From positions 1-64,000 of the forward strand of contig NZ_JTDK01000010.1 in the NCBI RefSeq assembly GCF_000802305.1: a DNA stretch of 64,000 bases, written 5' to 3'. A program made the translations under genes and the position numbers. Shown in pieces: positions 16,590 through 24,683 of this stretch. The stretch is from Microbacterium mangrovi (lineage in GTDB: Bacteria; Actinomycetota; Actinomycetes; Actinomycetales; Microbacteriaceae). The notes beneath the pieces were generated by a model. The model saw only the letters and a list, made by a program, of their open reading frames with translations, did not search any database and was not told where the DNA came from. Numbering within the stretch: the first letter of the stretch is position 1; each line of letters begins with the position of its first letter.

Positions 16590-18220
16590 CGACCGACTCC
16601 GCGGGCCCGGCGCTCCCGCCGACCCGTGGCGCCGACCTCCGCCCGCGCGACCCGGTCCGTCACATCCTCCCGCTCGGCATCGCCACGTTCGTGTCGGCCA
16701 TCGCGGGATTCCTGCAGACGCTCGCCTTCCCGTCCCTGAGCTGGTGGCCGGTGGTCTTCCTGTCGGTCCCGCTGACGCTCCTGCCGCTGACCGGGCGCCG
16801 GTCGTGGTCGGCGTTCCTGGTCGGTTTCGTGAACGGTCTCGGGTTCTACCTCGTGAACGTCGCCTTCACGTCCCGCTACCTCGGCCCCATCCCGTGGCTG
16901 GCGCTGTCCGTCCTCGAAGCGCTGATCACCGCCGCGATGGCGATCCCGATCGCCTTGGCGTACCGATGGCTGCCGCGGGTCGCCCCCGGGCGATGGGGGC
17001 GCCTGGTCGCGCTGCCGGCGGTCGTGGCGGGCCTCTGGATCGCCCGGGAGGAGCTCATCGGCCACTGGCCGTACGGCGGCTTCCCCTGGGGACGGCTGGG
17101 CGTCACACAGGTCGACAGCCCGCTCGGTCACCTGCTCTCGTGGGTCGGGATGAGCGGGGTCGGCTTCCTCATCGTGTTCCTGTGCGCCTCGGCCATCGAG
17201 TACGCGCGCATCGGCACCTGGCGCGATCTGCGCACGGCCGCGCCGGTGGCGATCGTGGCGCTCGTGCTGCTGCTCGTCCCGCAGTTCCCCACGACGCCCG
17301 CCGGCACGATGCGCGTGGGCGCCGCGCAGGGCAACGGCCCGACCGGCTACTTCGACAAGCGCACCGACTACGCCGTGCTGGACGCCCAGGTCGCGGCGAC
17401 CCGCCCGCTGCTCGGCCAGAAGATGGATCTGCTCGCGTGGCCGGAGGGCGGCGTGGAGTACGACCCGACCCAGGATGCCCCCACGGCGGCGGTCCTCGAC
17501 GGCATCCAGAAGCAGGCCGGGGCACCCCTCCTCGCGAACGCGGCGGTCCGGAAGGCGGGCAACGACTACAACCTGTCGTTCCTGTGGATGGCGGGTAAGG
17601 GCATCACGCAGTCCTACGCGAAGTGGCATCCCGTGCCGTTCGGCGAATACGTGCCCGATCGATCGTTCTGGGAGCCGCTGGCGCCGAGCCTCATCGGCCT
17701 GATCGGTCGCGGGTACACGCCCGGCACGACCCCGCCCATCGTGACGGTGAAAGGCGTCGGAGTCGGCCTCGCGATCTGCTTCGACGTGATCTACGACGAC
17801 GTCATCCGGACCGGAGCCCGCGACGGCGCGCGCCTGTTCGTCTTCCAGACGAACAACGCCGACTTCCGCGGCACCGACGAGAACATCCAGCAGCTGGCGT
17901 TCGCCCGCGCCCGCGCCCTGGAGACGGGCCGATCGGTGGTCAACATCTCCACCGTCGGCACGAGTCAGGTGATCGCGCCCGACGGGTCCGAACTCGACCG
18001 GATCCCCGCGGACACGGCGGGCCACATGCTCACCGACGTCCCGCTGCGCACCGGGCTCACCCCCGCGATGAGCGCGGGGGCCTGGATCGACGGCATCCTC
18101 GCGTGGGGGAGTCTCGCCGCACTCGCGCTGGCCGGCCTGATCATGCGGCGCCGTCGTCGCGCGCGCGCAGCGGACGCAACAACGCCGGCCCCCGCGGGGA
18201 CCGGCGTCGACAGCGTGTGA
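16586..18220 (+). CDS. lnt: Apolipoprotein N-acyltransferase Lnt
   Basis: A 544-residue membrane enzyme that adds the third acyl chain to lipoprotein N-termini. The N-terminal half has about six membrane helices. The nitrilase-like periplasmic domain begins at MRVGAAQGNGPTG and carries the Glu of LLAWPEGGVEYD and the Cys of GLAICFDVIYDD, matching two members of the Glu-Lys-Cys triad. A last membrane helix precedes a basic tail. The GTG overlaps the helicase stop by 4 nt, so it is the end of the pafB-to-lnt run. Targets in this window include the lipoproteins at 10163 and 27632. Confidence 0.93.
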   Translation: MTTDSAGPALPPTRGADLRPRDPVRHILPLGIATFVSAIAGFLQTLAFPSLSWWPVVFLSVPLTLLPLTGRRSWSAFLVGFVNGLGFYLVNVAFTSRYLGPIPWLALSVLEALITAAMAIPIALAYRWLPRVAPGRWGRLVALPAVVAGLWIAREELIGHWPYGGFPWGRLGVTQVDSPLGHLLSWVGMSGVGFLIVFLCASAIEYARIGTWRDLRTAAPVAIVALVLLLVPQFPTTPAGTMRVGAAQGNGPTGYFDKRTDYAVLDAQVAATRPLLGQKMDLLAWPEGGVEYDPTQDAPTAAVLDGIQKQAGAPLLANAAVRKAGNDYNLSFLWMAGKGITQSYAKWHPVPFGEYVPDRSFWEPLAPSLIGLIGRGYTPGTTPPIVTVKGVGVGLAICFDVIYDDVIRTGARDGARLFVFQTNNADFRGTDENIQQLAFARARALETGRSVVNISTVGTSQVIAPDGSELDRIPADTAGHMLTDVPLRTGLTPAMSAGAWIDGILAWGSLAALALAGLIMRRRRRARAADATTPAPAGTGVDSV

Positions 18221-18227
18221 CCGGCGC

Positions 18228-18611
18228 TCAGGCGCTCAGTCGCTCCTTGGTGACGTCCTGACCGGCGCCACGGCGTGCACGCACGAACTGCAGGCGCTCT
18301 TCGAGGAGCTCCTCGAGCTCGGGCAGCGTGCGGCGCTCGAGCAGCATGTCCCAGTGGCTGCGCGGGGTCTTGTCGCCGGAGTGGTCGACCGTCACGGCCG
18401 TCCCATTGACGCTCAGGGTCGCCTCGCCGCCGCAGGTGCGGCATTCCCAGGTCTCCGGCGCCTCGGCGTCGGCTGCGAACATCAGCTTGGTGTCACGGCC
18501 ACAGGCCGTGCACGTGTAGGTGTATTCGGCGCGCTCCATGAACACGACGCCCTCTTCGCTCTGCAAGCTCTGGGCGCCGAGTCGGATGCCGCGCAGGCTG
18601 CGGTCTGCCAT
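18228..18611 (-). CDS. rbpA: RNA polymerase-binding protein RbpA
   Basis: An actinobacterial transcription factor of 127 residues that binds the principal sigma factor and stabilises open complexes. It has the N-terminal tail MADRSLRGIRLGAQSLQSEEG, the central zinc-binding-like core with CxxC pairs (TCTACGRDT and WECRTCGGEA), and the C-terminal sigma-interaction helix RRTLPELEELLEERLQ. The start ATG has GAGAGGA 6-7 nt upstream. A SigR/SigH-like promoter lies in the leader; rbpA is a known SigR target in Streptomyces. It is convergent with lnt, 7 bp apart. Confidence 0.97.
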   Translation of the reverse strand: MADRSLRGIRLGAQSLQSEEGVVFMERAEYTYTCTACGRDTKLMFAADAEAPETWECRTCGGEATLSVNGTAVTVDHSGDKTPRSHWDMLLERRTLPELEELLEERLQFVRARRGAGQDVTKERLSA

Positions 18612-18641
18612 TGTGTGGTCCTCTCGTCGCTGTACAGGTAT

Positions 18642-18667
18642 AACGCGCCCAGCTGGGCGGATAATCC
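18642..18667 (-). promoter_or_regulatory. SigR/SigH-like promoter candidate for rbpA
   Basis: On the minus strand GGATTA is followed after 17 nt by GTTA. The consensus for thiol-stress sigma factors SigR/SigH is roughly GGGAAYA-N16-17-CGTT; this has one mismatch in the -35 core and the expected CGTT. The spacer holds a perfect 14-bp palindrome, CGCCCAGCTGGGCG (18646-18659). Confidence 0.4.
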
Positions 18668-18736
18668 GAACGGGGAGGGATGCAAGAGGTTTCCCAGTCA
18701 ATGCACAGTGGGACCGAGTCCCATGGCTCCTCGGAC

Positions 18737-19540
18737 TCAGTTCCGCGTGTCGCGCAGTGCGCGCACCACGCGGGCGGCGACGTCCGCGCGATCGGTGACC
18801 AGACCGTCGACGCGGAGCCCGTGGCCGTCGAGATTCAGCAGCCGCTGCATGTCGCGGGGCGCGTTCACCGTCCACACGTGCACCTCGACGCCGACGTCGT
18901 GACACGCGGCCACGAAGCGCGGGGTGACGATGCGGATGCGCGACTGCCTCTCGGGCACCTGGACGGCATCGATCCCGCGCAGCGCGCGTGCGAGCAGGGT
19001 TCGCGACCGCGAGGCCACCGCAGCCACCGCCCGCGCGACCGTGGCCGTGCCGGCCGAGGTCGCCGGGTGCCCGCCGCGCGTATAGGCGGCGGTGAGCGCG
19101 GCATGGCGGCGTTCGTCCGAGAAGCTCGTGAGCAGCACGCGGTCCGCGTGTCGGGCGACCAGGCGTCCGGTCGGCTCGGCGGCGGCATCCGCCTTCACGT
19201 CGAGGTTGAACCGGAGCGTCGGAAAGGTGTCGAGGGCCTGCGCGAGCGTGATGAGGCCGCCGCGCTCCGCCATCAGCCGCTCGAGGTCGGCCACGGTGCA
19301 GTCGGCGACCGTCCGCGCGTCCCCGGTGATCCGCCGCAGATCGGCGTCATGCCAGAGCACGACGACGCCGTCGGCGGTGAGGTGGCAGTCGGACTCGACG
19401 TAGGCGATGCCCTCCGCGTGCGCGGCGGCCACGGCGAGGAAGCTGTTCTCCGCCACGCGGTCGGCCGCCGCTGCCGCAGTGACCAGTCCCCGGTGCGCCA
19501 GCACGCGGGGGCGGGGCGGTGCGAACCAGGGGTGGGTCAC
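18737..19540 (-). CDS. Glycerophosphodiester phosphodiesterase family protein
   Basis: A TIM-barrel phosphodiesterase of 267 residues that hydrolyses glycerophosphodiesters to an alcohol and glycerol-3-phosphate. The hallmark residues are present: LAHRG (first catalytic His-Arg), VAENSFLAV (metal-ligand Glu), VESDCHLTADGVVVLWHD (ligand Glu/Asp and second catalytic His), then RFNLDVKAD and the C-terminal VHVWTVNAPRDM. No signal peptide is visible, so it is probably cytoplasmic. The GTG start overlaps the SPFH stop by 4 nt (GTGA), making it the third gene of the nfeD-SPFH-GDPD operon. Confidence 0.92.
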   Translation of the reverse strand: MTHPWFAPPRPRVLAHRGLVTAAAAADRVAENSFLAVAAAHAEGIAYVESDCHLTADGVVVLWHDADLRRITGDARTVADCTVADLERLMAERGGLITLAQALDTFPTLRFNLDVKADAAAEPTGRLVARHADRVLLTSFSDERRHAALTAAYTRGGHPATSAGTATVARAVAAVASRSRTLLARALRGIDAVQVPERQSRIRIVTPRFVAACHDVGVEVHVWTVNAPRDMQRLLNLDGHGLRVDGLVTDRADVAARVVRALRDTRN

Positions 19541-20565
19541 ACCGGGGTCGGCCCGGTGACCGGGGGAGCGGCGGGGCCGTCGGGTGCAGTGGAGCTCTCG
19601 GCGGGGGTGTGCGTCGGGGTGCCCGGGATCACCGGACCGCGTCCGGCGCTGAACGAGCCGGCGAGGCCCTTGAGCGCGTCGGTGAACTCGCCGGGGATGA
19701 TCCAGAGCTTGTTCGACGCGCCCTCGCTGATCTTCGGCAGCGTCTGCAGGTACTGGTAGGCGAGCAGTTTGTCGTCGGCGTTGCCCAGGTGGATGGCGTT
19801 GAAGACGGTCTGGATCGCCTGCCCTTCGCCGTCGGCGCGCAGCACCTGGGCCTGCTTCTCGCCCTCGGCCTGCAGGATGAGTGCCTGCTTGTCGCCCTCG
19901 GCCTGCAGGATCGCGGCCTGCCGGCGACCTTCGGCTTCGAGGATCTGCGACTGCTTGGATCCCTCTGCGGTGAGGATCGCGGCACGGCGGTCACGCTCGG
20001 CGCGCATCTGCTTCTCCATCGAGTCCTGGATGGAGTGCGGCGGGTCGATCGACTTCAGCTCGACGCGGGAGACGCGGATGCCCCACTTGCCGGTCGCTTC
20101 GTCGAGGACGACGCGCAGCTGCCCGTTGATGTTGTCGCGGCTGGTGAGCGCCTCTTCGAGGTTCAGACCGCCGACGACGTTGCGCAGGGTCGTGATGGTC
20201 AGCTGCTCGACGGCGCCGAGGTAGTTCGCGATCTCGTACGTCGCAGCTCGCGCATCGGTCACCTGGAAGTAGACGACGGTGTCGATGGACACGACGAGGT
20301 TGTCTTCGGTGATCACGGGCTGCGGCGCGAAGGTCACGACCTGCTCGCGCATGTCCAGCAGCGGCCGGAGGCGGTCGACGAACGGCACCAGCAGGTTCAG
20401 TCCGGGGGTGAGGGTCTTGTGGTACCGGCCCAGCCGCTCGACCACGCCCGCGGTCGCCTGCGGGATGATCCGGACCGCCCGGGTGATGACGATGACGACG
20501 AAGATGAAGACCGCGACGGCCAGCACCCAGCCGATCGTGGTCGGGATGATCTGGTCGGGGTTCAC
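19537..20565 (-). CDS. SPFH/Band 7 (stomatin/prohibitin-like) membrane protein
   Basis: A 342-residue member of the SPFH family, which assembles large membrane-attached rings involved in protease control and membrane organisation. One N-terminal helix (residues 8-29) is followed by the Band 7 domain (RIIPQATAGVVERLGRYHK to RVELKSIDPP). Residues 196-250 form five tandem 11-residue repeats with the pattern xILxAEGxxQA, a hendecad coiled coil. The tail is P/T/A-rich. The GTG start overlaps the nfeD stop by 4 nt, as expected for the NfeD-SPFH partnership. Confidence 0.94.
   Translation of the reverse strand: MNPDQIIPTTIGWVLAVAVFIFVVIVITRAVRIIPQATAGVVERLGRYHKTLTPGLNLLVPFVDRLRPLLDMREQVVTFAPQPVITEDNLVVSIDTVVYFQVTDARAATYEIANYLGAVEQLTITTLRNVVGGLNLEEALTSRDNINGQLRVVLDEATGKWGIRVSRVELKSIDPPHSIQDSMEKQMRAERDRRAAILTAEGSKQSQILEAEGRRQAAILQAEGDKQALILQAEGEKQAQVLRADGEGQAIQTVFNAIHLGNADDKLLAYQYLQTLPKISEGASNKLWIIPGEFTDALKGLAGSFSAGRGPVIPGTPTHTPAESSTAPDGPAAPPVTGPTPV
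19816..19980 (-). repeat. Five in-frame 33-bp tandem repeats encoding hendecads in the SPFH protein
   Basis: Codons for residues 196-250 form five imperfect 33-bp units, each encoding an 11-residue block around AEG (AILTAEGSKQS, QILEAEGRRQA, AILQAEGDKQA, LILQAEGEKQA, QVLRADGEGQA). Units 3 and 4 are the most alike. Confidence 0.85.
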
Positions 20566-21023
20566 GACTTCTTCTCCTCGATCTTGTGCACGAAGGCGGT
20601 GGCGCCGTCGATGCGGAGCACCCGGACGTCCTCACCGGGCCCGAGCGGCGGGCTCGACGTGGCGCGCGCCGTCCAGGTCTCGCCGTTGGCGAGCTTCACC
20701 AGCCCGGAGGAATCGGTGACGGTCTCCACGACGCGCGCCGGCTGTCCGATGAGCGCGGGCACGTTCGTCTTGGCGGCGTCCTCGCCGCGGCGCAGGCGTC
20801 GCAGCAGCGGCGGACGAAGGAGGAAGATCAGCAGAGCGCTGACGACCGCGGCGATGATCACCTGCAGCCAGATGGGCGCCCCGAGGAGGTCCGCGGCGAG
20901 TCCGGCGAGGCCGCCGATCCCCAGCATCAGGAACGTGAAGTCGAGCGTGAGCATCTCGATCACGAGGAACACCGCCATCAGCACGAGCCAGGCGATCCAT
21001 GCGAAATCCACGATGGTCGACAT
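20562..21023 (-). CDS. NfeD family membrane protein
   Basis: A short (153-residue) NfeD1b-type protein. Two or three membrane helices (about residues 6-27, 31-47 and 52-67) precede a C-terminal OB-fold domain with the conserved LIGQPARVVE start and the GEDVRVLRIDGATAFV end. It lacks the serine-protease domain of long NfeD proteins. These proteins pair with SPFH partners; the OB domain is proposed to bind the ring. It is first in a three-gene operon and overlaps the SPFH start. Confidence 0.92.
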   Translation of the reverse strand: MSTIVDFAWIAWLVLMAVFLVIEMLTLDFTFLMLGIGGLAGLAADLLGAPIWLQVIIAAVVSALLIFLLRPPLLRRLRRGEDAAKTNVPALIGQPARVVETVTDSSGLVKLANGETWTARATSSPPLGPGEDVRVLRIDGATAFVHKIEEKKS

Positions 21024-21119
21024 TGCAGTCCCTTTCCCTGAGGTTGAACTTAACACGCGCCGGGGCGGGCGCGGCGGTAGTGTCGAAGGGTCTCCCACTC
21101 CGAAATCTAGGAGCTCTCT

Positions 21120-21884
21120 GTGTCCCAGATCCTTCCCGCCGGCGCCCTCGCCGGAAAGACCGCCCTCGTGACCGGATCGTCGCGTGGAATCGGCGCCGAC
21201 ACCGTCCGCTACTTCGCCGAGGCGGGCGCGAACGTGGTCATCAACTACCGCAACAAGGCTCCGCGTGCGAACAAGCTGGCCGACGAGCTGCGCGGTCTCG
21301 GCGTCGAGGCGCTGGTGGTGGGTGCGGACCTCACCGACCCGGACTCGGTGAACGCGATGTTCGCCGAGGTCGAGAAGGCCTTCGGGGGTCTCGACATCCT
21401 CGTCCTGAACGCGTCCGGCGGCATGGAGTCCGGCATGGCCGAGGACTACGCCCTGCAGCTGAACCGCGACGCGCAGGTGCGGGTGCTGGATGCCGCGACC
21501 CCGCTGCTGCGCGACGGCGGCCGCGTGGTGTTCGTCACCAGCCACCAGGCGCACTTCATCCGCACGACGCCGACCATGCCCGAGTACGAGCCGGTCGCGC
21601 TTTCCAAGCGCGCCGGCGAGGACGCGCTGCGCGAGAAGATCCCGGCCCTCGCCGAGAAGGGGATCGGGTTCGTCGTGGTCTCCGGCGACATGATCGAGGG
21701 AACCATCACCGCGACGCTCCTCGAGCGCGCCAACCCCGGGGCGATCTCGCAGCGCCGCGAGGACGCCGGAAAGCTCTACAACGTGGCCGAGTTCGCCGCC
21801 GAGGTCGCCCAGGCGGCGATCGACCCGGTCCCGGCCGACAACGAACGCCTCGTCGGCGACCTCGGCTCGTTCGCCGCGGAGTGA
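21120..21884 (+). CDS. SDR-family oxidoreductase with displaced Tyr/Lys
   Basis: A 254-residue Rossmann-fold protein. The cofactor motif TGSSRGIG (residues 18-25) and the NAG-equivalent LNASGG are normal. The usual catalytic Ser-Tyr-Lys is altered: Ser141 is in place, but the only nearby Tyr (Y156, in EYEPVALSK) is seven residues before Lys163 instead of four. Either the catalytic geometry differs or it is not a classical dehydrogenase. The GTG start has an AGGAG site 6 nt upstream, and TAGTGT at 21079-21084 may be its -10. The S9 peptidase follows after 1 nt, so they form an operon. Confidence 0.88.
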   Translation: MSQILPAGALAGKTALVTGSSRGIGADTVRYFAEAGANVVINYRNKAPRANKLADELRGLGVEALVVGADLTDPDSVNAMFAEVEKAFGGLDILVLNASGGMESGMAEDYALQLNRDAQVRVLDAATPLLRDGGRVVFVTSHQAHFIRTTPTMPEYEPVALSKRAGEDALREKIPALAEKGIGFVVVSGDMIEGTITATLLERANPGAISQRREDAGKLYNVAEFAAEVAQAAIDPVPADNERLVGDLGSFAAE

Positions 21885-21885
21885 C

Positions 21886-23874
21886 ATGCGCGCGTCCGAC
21901 ATCGGGATGCTGATCTCCCTCGGGCGGCCGCAGCTGTCGCCCGGGGGAGACTTCGCGATCGTCTCGAGCTCCCGCCCGGATCCGACCGCGAACCGCAACG
22001 TGGGCCAGCTGTGGCGGGTCGAGCTGCCCGGCGGGGCCCGGCGCCGGCTCACCCGGGGGACCGCTGACACGGCGCCCCGGCTGTCGCCCGATGGGTCCGC
22101 TGTCGCGTTCCTGCGCGCCGATGCGCGTCGCCGCGCACAGATCTGGGTGGTCGCCTCCGGCGGCGGCGAACCGGTCCAGGCCACCGACGCCCCGATCGGT
22201 GTGTCCGGGTTCGCCTGGTCGCCGGACGCCACGCGCCTCGCCTATGTCGCGTCCGTTCCCGAGCCGGGCCGCTACGGCACCGTGGAGGGACTGGATGCCG
22301 CGGCCGAGCCGCCGCGCCGGGTCACCGGGATCCGCTGGCACGCCAACGGCGAGGGCTACATCGTGGACCGGGTCCCGGAACTGTTCGTGGTCGACGCCCC
22401 GGACCTCGACGCGGAGCCGTTCTACGAGCCCGCGCCGGCACCCGCCGATGAGGCTCCGCCGCGCCGCCCGGTCGTGGCGGCGGTCGCCGACCGGCTCACA
22501 TCGGGCAGCACCGCGCATCGCCTGCCGACGTTCAGCGCGGACGGATCCGAGATCCTCGTCGTCGCGGACGACATCGAGCCCTGGCATCCGGATCTGCGCT
22601 CCCGCCTGATCGCGATCGGCGTGGCGGACGGTGCGCAGCGGGTGGTCTTGGACCGCGACGCGGATCTGACGGTCGGCGACCTGGCCGTGGCCGAGGACGG
22701 CACGGTCGCGATCCTCGCGGCCGACGTCGGCGCGGACGGGGTCGATTTCGTCGCCGCGGGGGTGGCGCTCTATCTCCTCGACGGCGACGCGCCCCGCCGG
22801 CTCACCGATCCCGATCGGCTCGAGCTGGGCGACGACGCCCTCGACCTCGGCTTCGACGGCGAGGATCTGCTCGTGCGGCATCCCACCCGCGGGCGGGTGC
22901 ACCTGCTACGGGTCACGCGCTCCGGTGCGGTCTCCCCGGTGGTCGAAGGCGATCTCGACGTCGTCGGGCACGCCGCCGCGGGCGGTGTCGTCGTCGCCAC
23001 CGTGGCCACCCCGGACTCGATGGGCGAGCTCGTGCTGGCCGGTCACGGCATCCTCACCGACTTCGGCGCAGCCGCCCAGGCGGCGGGCGTCGTCCTGCCG
23101 ACGGAGATCGAGGTCCCCGGACGCGACGGCTACCCGGTGCACGGCTGGGTCGCCACCCCCGACGGCGACGGCCCGTTCCCGGTGATCCTGCAGATCCACG
23201 GCGGTCCGTACGCGTCCTACGACGTGCACCTGTTCGACGAGACGCAGGTGCTCGTGGATGCCGGGTACGCGGTCGTCTACTGCAACCCGCGCGGGTCGGC
23301 GGGCTACGGGCGTGCGCACGGCCGCGCGATCCGGCAGGCGATGGGCACCGTCGACCTCACCGACGTGCTCGATTTCCTCGACGGCGCGCTCGCGTCCGAT
23401 CCCCGGTTGGACCCGCGTCGCGTCGGCATCCAGGGCGGCTCCTACGGCGGGTATCTCACCGCGTGGACGATCGCCCACGACCACCGGTTCGCCGGTGCGA
23501 TCGTGGAGCGGGGATTCCTCGACCCGGCCACCTTCCAGGGCACCAGCGACATCGGCACGTTCTTCGGCGACGAGTACGTCGGCACGGACCCGTCCGACAT
23601 CGCGCGGCAGAGCCCGATGGCGGTCGTCTCGCAGGTGACGACGCCGACTCTCGTCATCCACTCCGAGCAGGACTACCGCTGCCCGCTCGAGCAGGCGACG
23701 CGGTACTACTCGGCCCTGAAGCGCCAGGGCACGGAGGCGGAGATGCTCATCTTCCCGGGTGAGAACCACGAGCTCAGCCGAAGTGGGCGTCCGCGGCACC
23801 GGATCGAACGTTTCGGGGCGATCCTGGACTGGTGGGAACGTCATCTCCCGATCGACAAGGAAGGCGCACAATGA
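21886..23874 (+). CDS. S9 family (prolyl oligopeptidase-type) serine peptidase
   Basis: A 662-residue peptidase with an N-terminal beta-propeller (repeated RLSPDGSAVAFLR-like and FAWSPDATRLAYV blades) and a C-terminal alpha/beta-hydrolase domain. The catalytic Ser519 lies in GGSYGGYLT, the Asp in HSEQDYRCP and the His in GENHELSR. Family enzymes release acylated amino acids or dipeptides from short peptides. There is no signal peptide, so it acts in the cytoplasm. It follows the SDR stop by 1 nt and overlaps the DUF2510 gene start (ATGA), giving a three-gene unit. Confidence 0.93.
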   Translation: MRASDIGMLISLGRPQLSPGGDFAIVSSSRPDPTANRNVGQLWRVELPGGARRRLTRGTADTAPRLSPDGSAVAFLRADARRRAQIWVVASGGGEPVQATDAPIGVSGFAWSPDATRLAYVASVPEPGRYGTVEGLDAAAEPPRRVTGIRWHANGEGYIVDRVPELFVVDAPDLDAEPFYEPAPAPADEAPPRRPVVAAVADRLTSGSTAHRLPTFSADGSEILVVADDIEPWHPDLRSRLIAIGVADGAQRVVLDRDADLTVGDLAVAEDGTVAILAADVGADGVDFVAAGVALYLLDGDAPRRLTDPDRLELGDDALDLGFDGEDLLVRHPTRGRVHLLRVTRSGAVSPVVEGDLDVVGHAAAGGVVVATVATPDSMGELVLAGHGILTDFGAAAQAAGVVLPTEIEVPGRDGYPVHGWVATPDGDGPFPVILQIHGGPYASYDVHLFDETQVLVDAGYAVVYCNPRGSAGYGRAHGRAIRQAMGTVDLTDVLDFLDGALASDPRLDPRRVGIQGGSYGGYLTAWTIAHDHRFAGAIVERGFLDPATFQGTSDIGTFFGDEYVGTDPSDIARQSPMAVVSQVTTPTLVIHSEQDYRCPLEQATRYYSALKRQGTEAEMLIFPGENHELSRSGRPRHRIERFGAILDWWERHLPIDKEGAQ

Positions 23875-24617
23875 CCTCCATTCCCCCGGGGTGGTACCCC
23901 GATCAGAACGGTGTCACCCGGTGGTGGGACGGCACCCAGTGGACGGCCGCGACGCAGCCTCCGACCCCCGCCCAGCCCACGGCGCCGGGAGGCTACGCGC
24001 AGCAGGGGTACGCGCAGCAGGGGTATCAGCAGGGATACGCCCAGCAGGGCGCCTACGCACCCGTCAGCCAGTACCCGCAGGTCGAGCCGGGGACGCCGGG
24101 AACGACGGTGTGGGCGTGGCTGGTGGCGCTGCTGCCGATCATCGACGTCGTGCTCTCGCTCGGCTACACCCTCAGCATCCCGGCGGCGATGAGCTCGTTC
24201 GTCGCGCAGATGGGCTCCGTGGACCCGTCCACGCCCGAGGGCGCGAGCCGGCTGAGCGCGGCGATGCTCGGGACCTTCTTCAACGGCTGGTACGCCGCGC
24301 TGCTGATCGTCGGGCTGCTCGTGTACGCCGCCACGGTGGTGTTCTCGTACTTCGACCACCGCGAGCTGGTCCGGCGCGGCTACGTGAAGCCGTTCCACTG
24401 GGCGTGGGCGTTCCTCGGCAGTCTCGTCTACATCATCGGCCGCACCGTCGTGGTGCACCGTCGCGGCGGCCGCTCGCTCGGTCCGCTGTGGGCGATGATC
24501 GCCGTCTTCGTCGCCTCGATCGTGATCGGCTGGATCGGCGGTGCCGTCATCAGCGTGCAGACGGCGGAGATCATGAACCGCTTCGTCCAGCAGTACGGCG
24601 GCTCGTACGGCGGCTGA
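23871..24617 (+). CDS. DUF2510-domain membrane protein
   Basis: A 248-residue protein. The first 25 residues are a DUF2510 domain (IPPGWYPDQNGVTRWWDGTQWT), a short Trp-rich module at the cytoplasmic end of many actinobacterial membrane proteins. Residues 36-70 are low complexity with repeated AQQGY units. The rest has four membrane helices (near WAWLVALLPIIDVVLSLG, WYAALLIVGLLVYAATVVFSY, FHWAWAFLGSLVYIIG and LWAMIAVFVASIVIGW). Function unknown. The ATG overlaps the peptidase stop; a long terminator follows. Confidence 0.85.
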   Translation: MTSIPPGWYPDQNGVTRWWDGTQWTAATQPPTPAQPTAPGGYAQQGYAQQGYQQGYAQQGAYAPVSQYPQVEPGTPGTTVWAWLVALLPIIDVVLSLGYTLSIPAAMSSFVAQMGSVDPSTPEGASRLSAAMLGTFFNGWYAALLIVGLLVYAATVVFSYFDHRELVRRGYVKPFHWAWAFLGSLVYIIGRTVVVHRRGGRSLGPLWAMIAVFVASIVIGWIGGAVISVQTAEIMNRFVQQYGGSYGG

Positions 24618-24632
24618 GCACTCGATGCACGC

Positions 24633-24669
24633 AAGCGGGGCCCGGGATCGTCGATCCCGGGCCCCGCTT
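24633..24669. terminator. Bidirectional hairpin terminator between convergent genes
   Basis: A 17-bp perfect GC-rich stem (24633-24649 with 24653-24669) and a 3-nt loop. Each arm begins with AAG or ends with CTT, so short U runs occur on both strands. It separates the DUF2510 gene (ending 24617) from the HdeD gene (ending 24684). Confidence 0.85.
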
Positions 24670-24683
24670 CTGCGGCGTGCGAC

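Noticed and set aside
24000..24060. Short tandem repeats resembling a CRISPR or VNTR
   Set aside because: They encode AQQGY peptides in the linker of the DUF2510 protein; no spacers of regular size are present.
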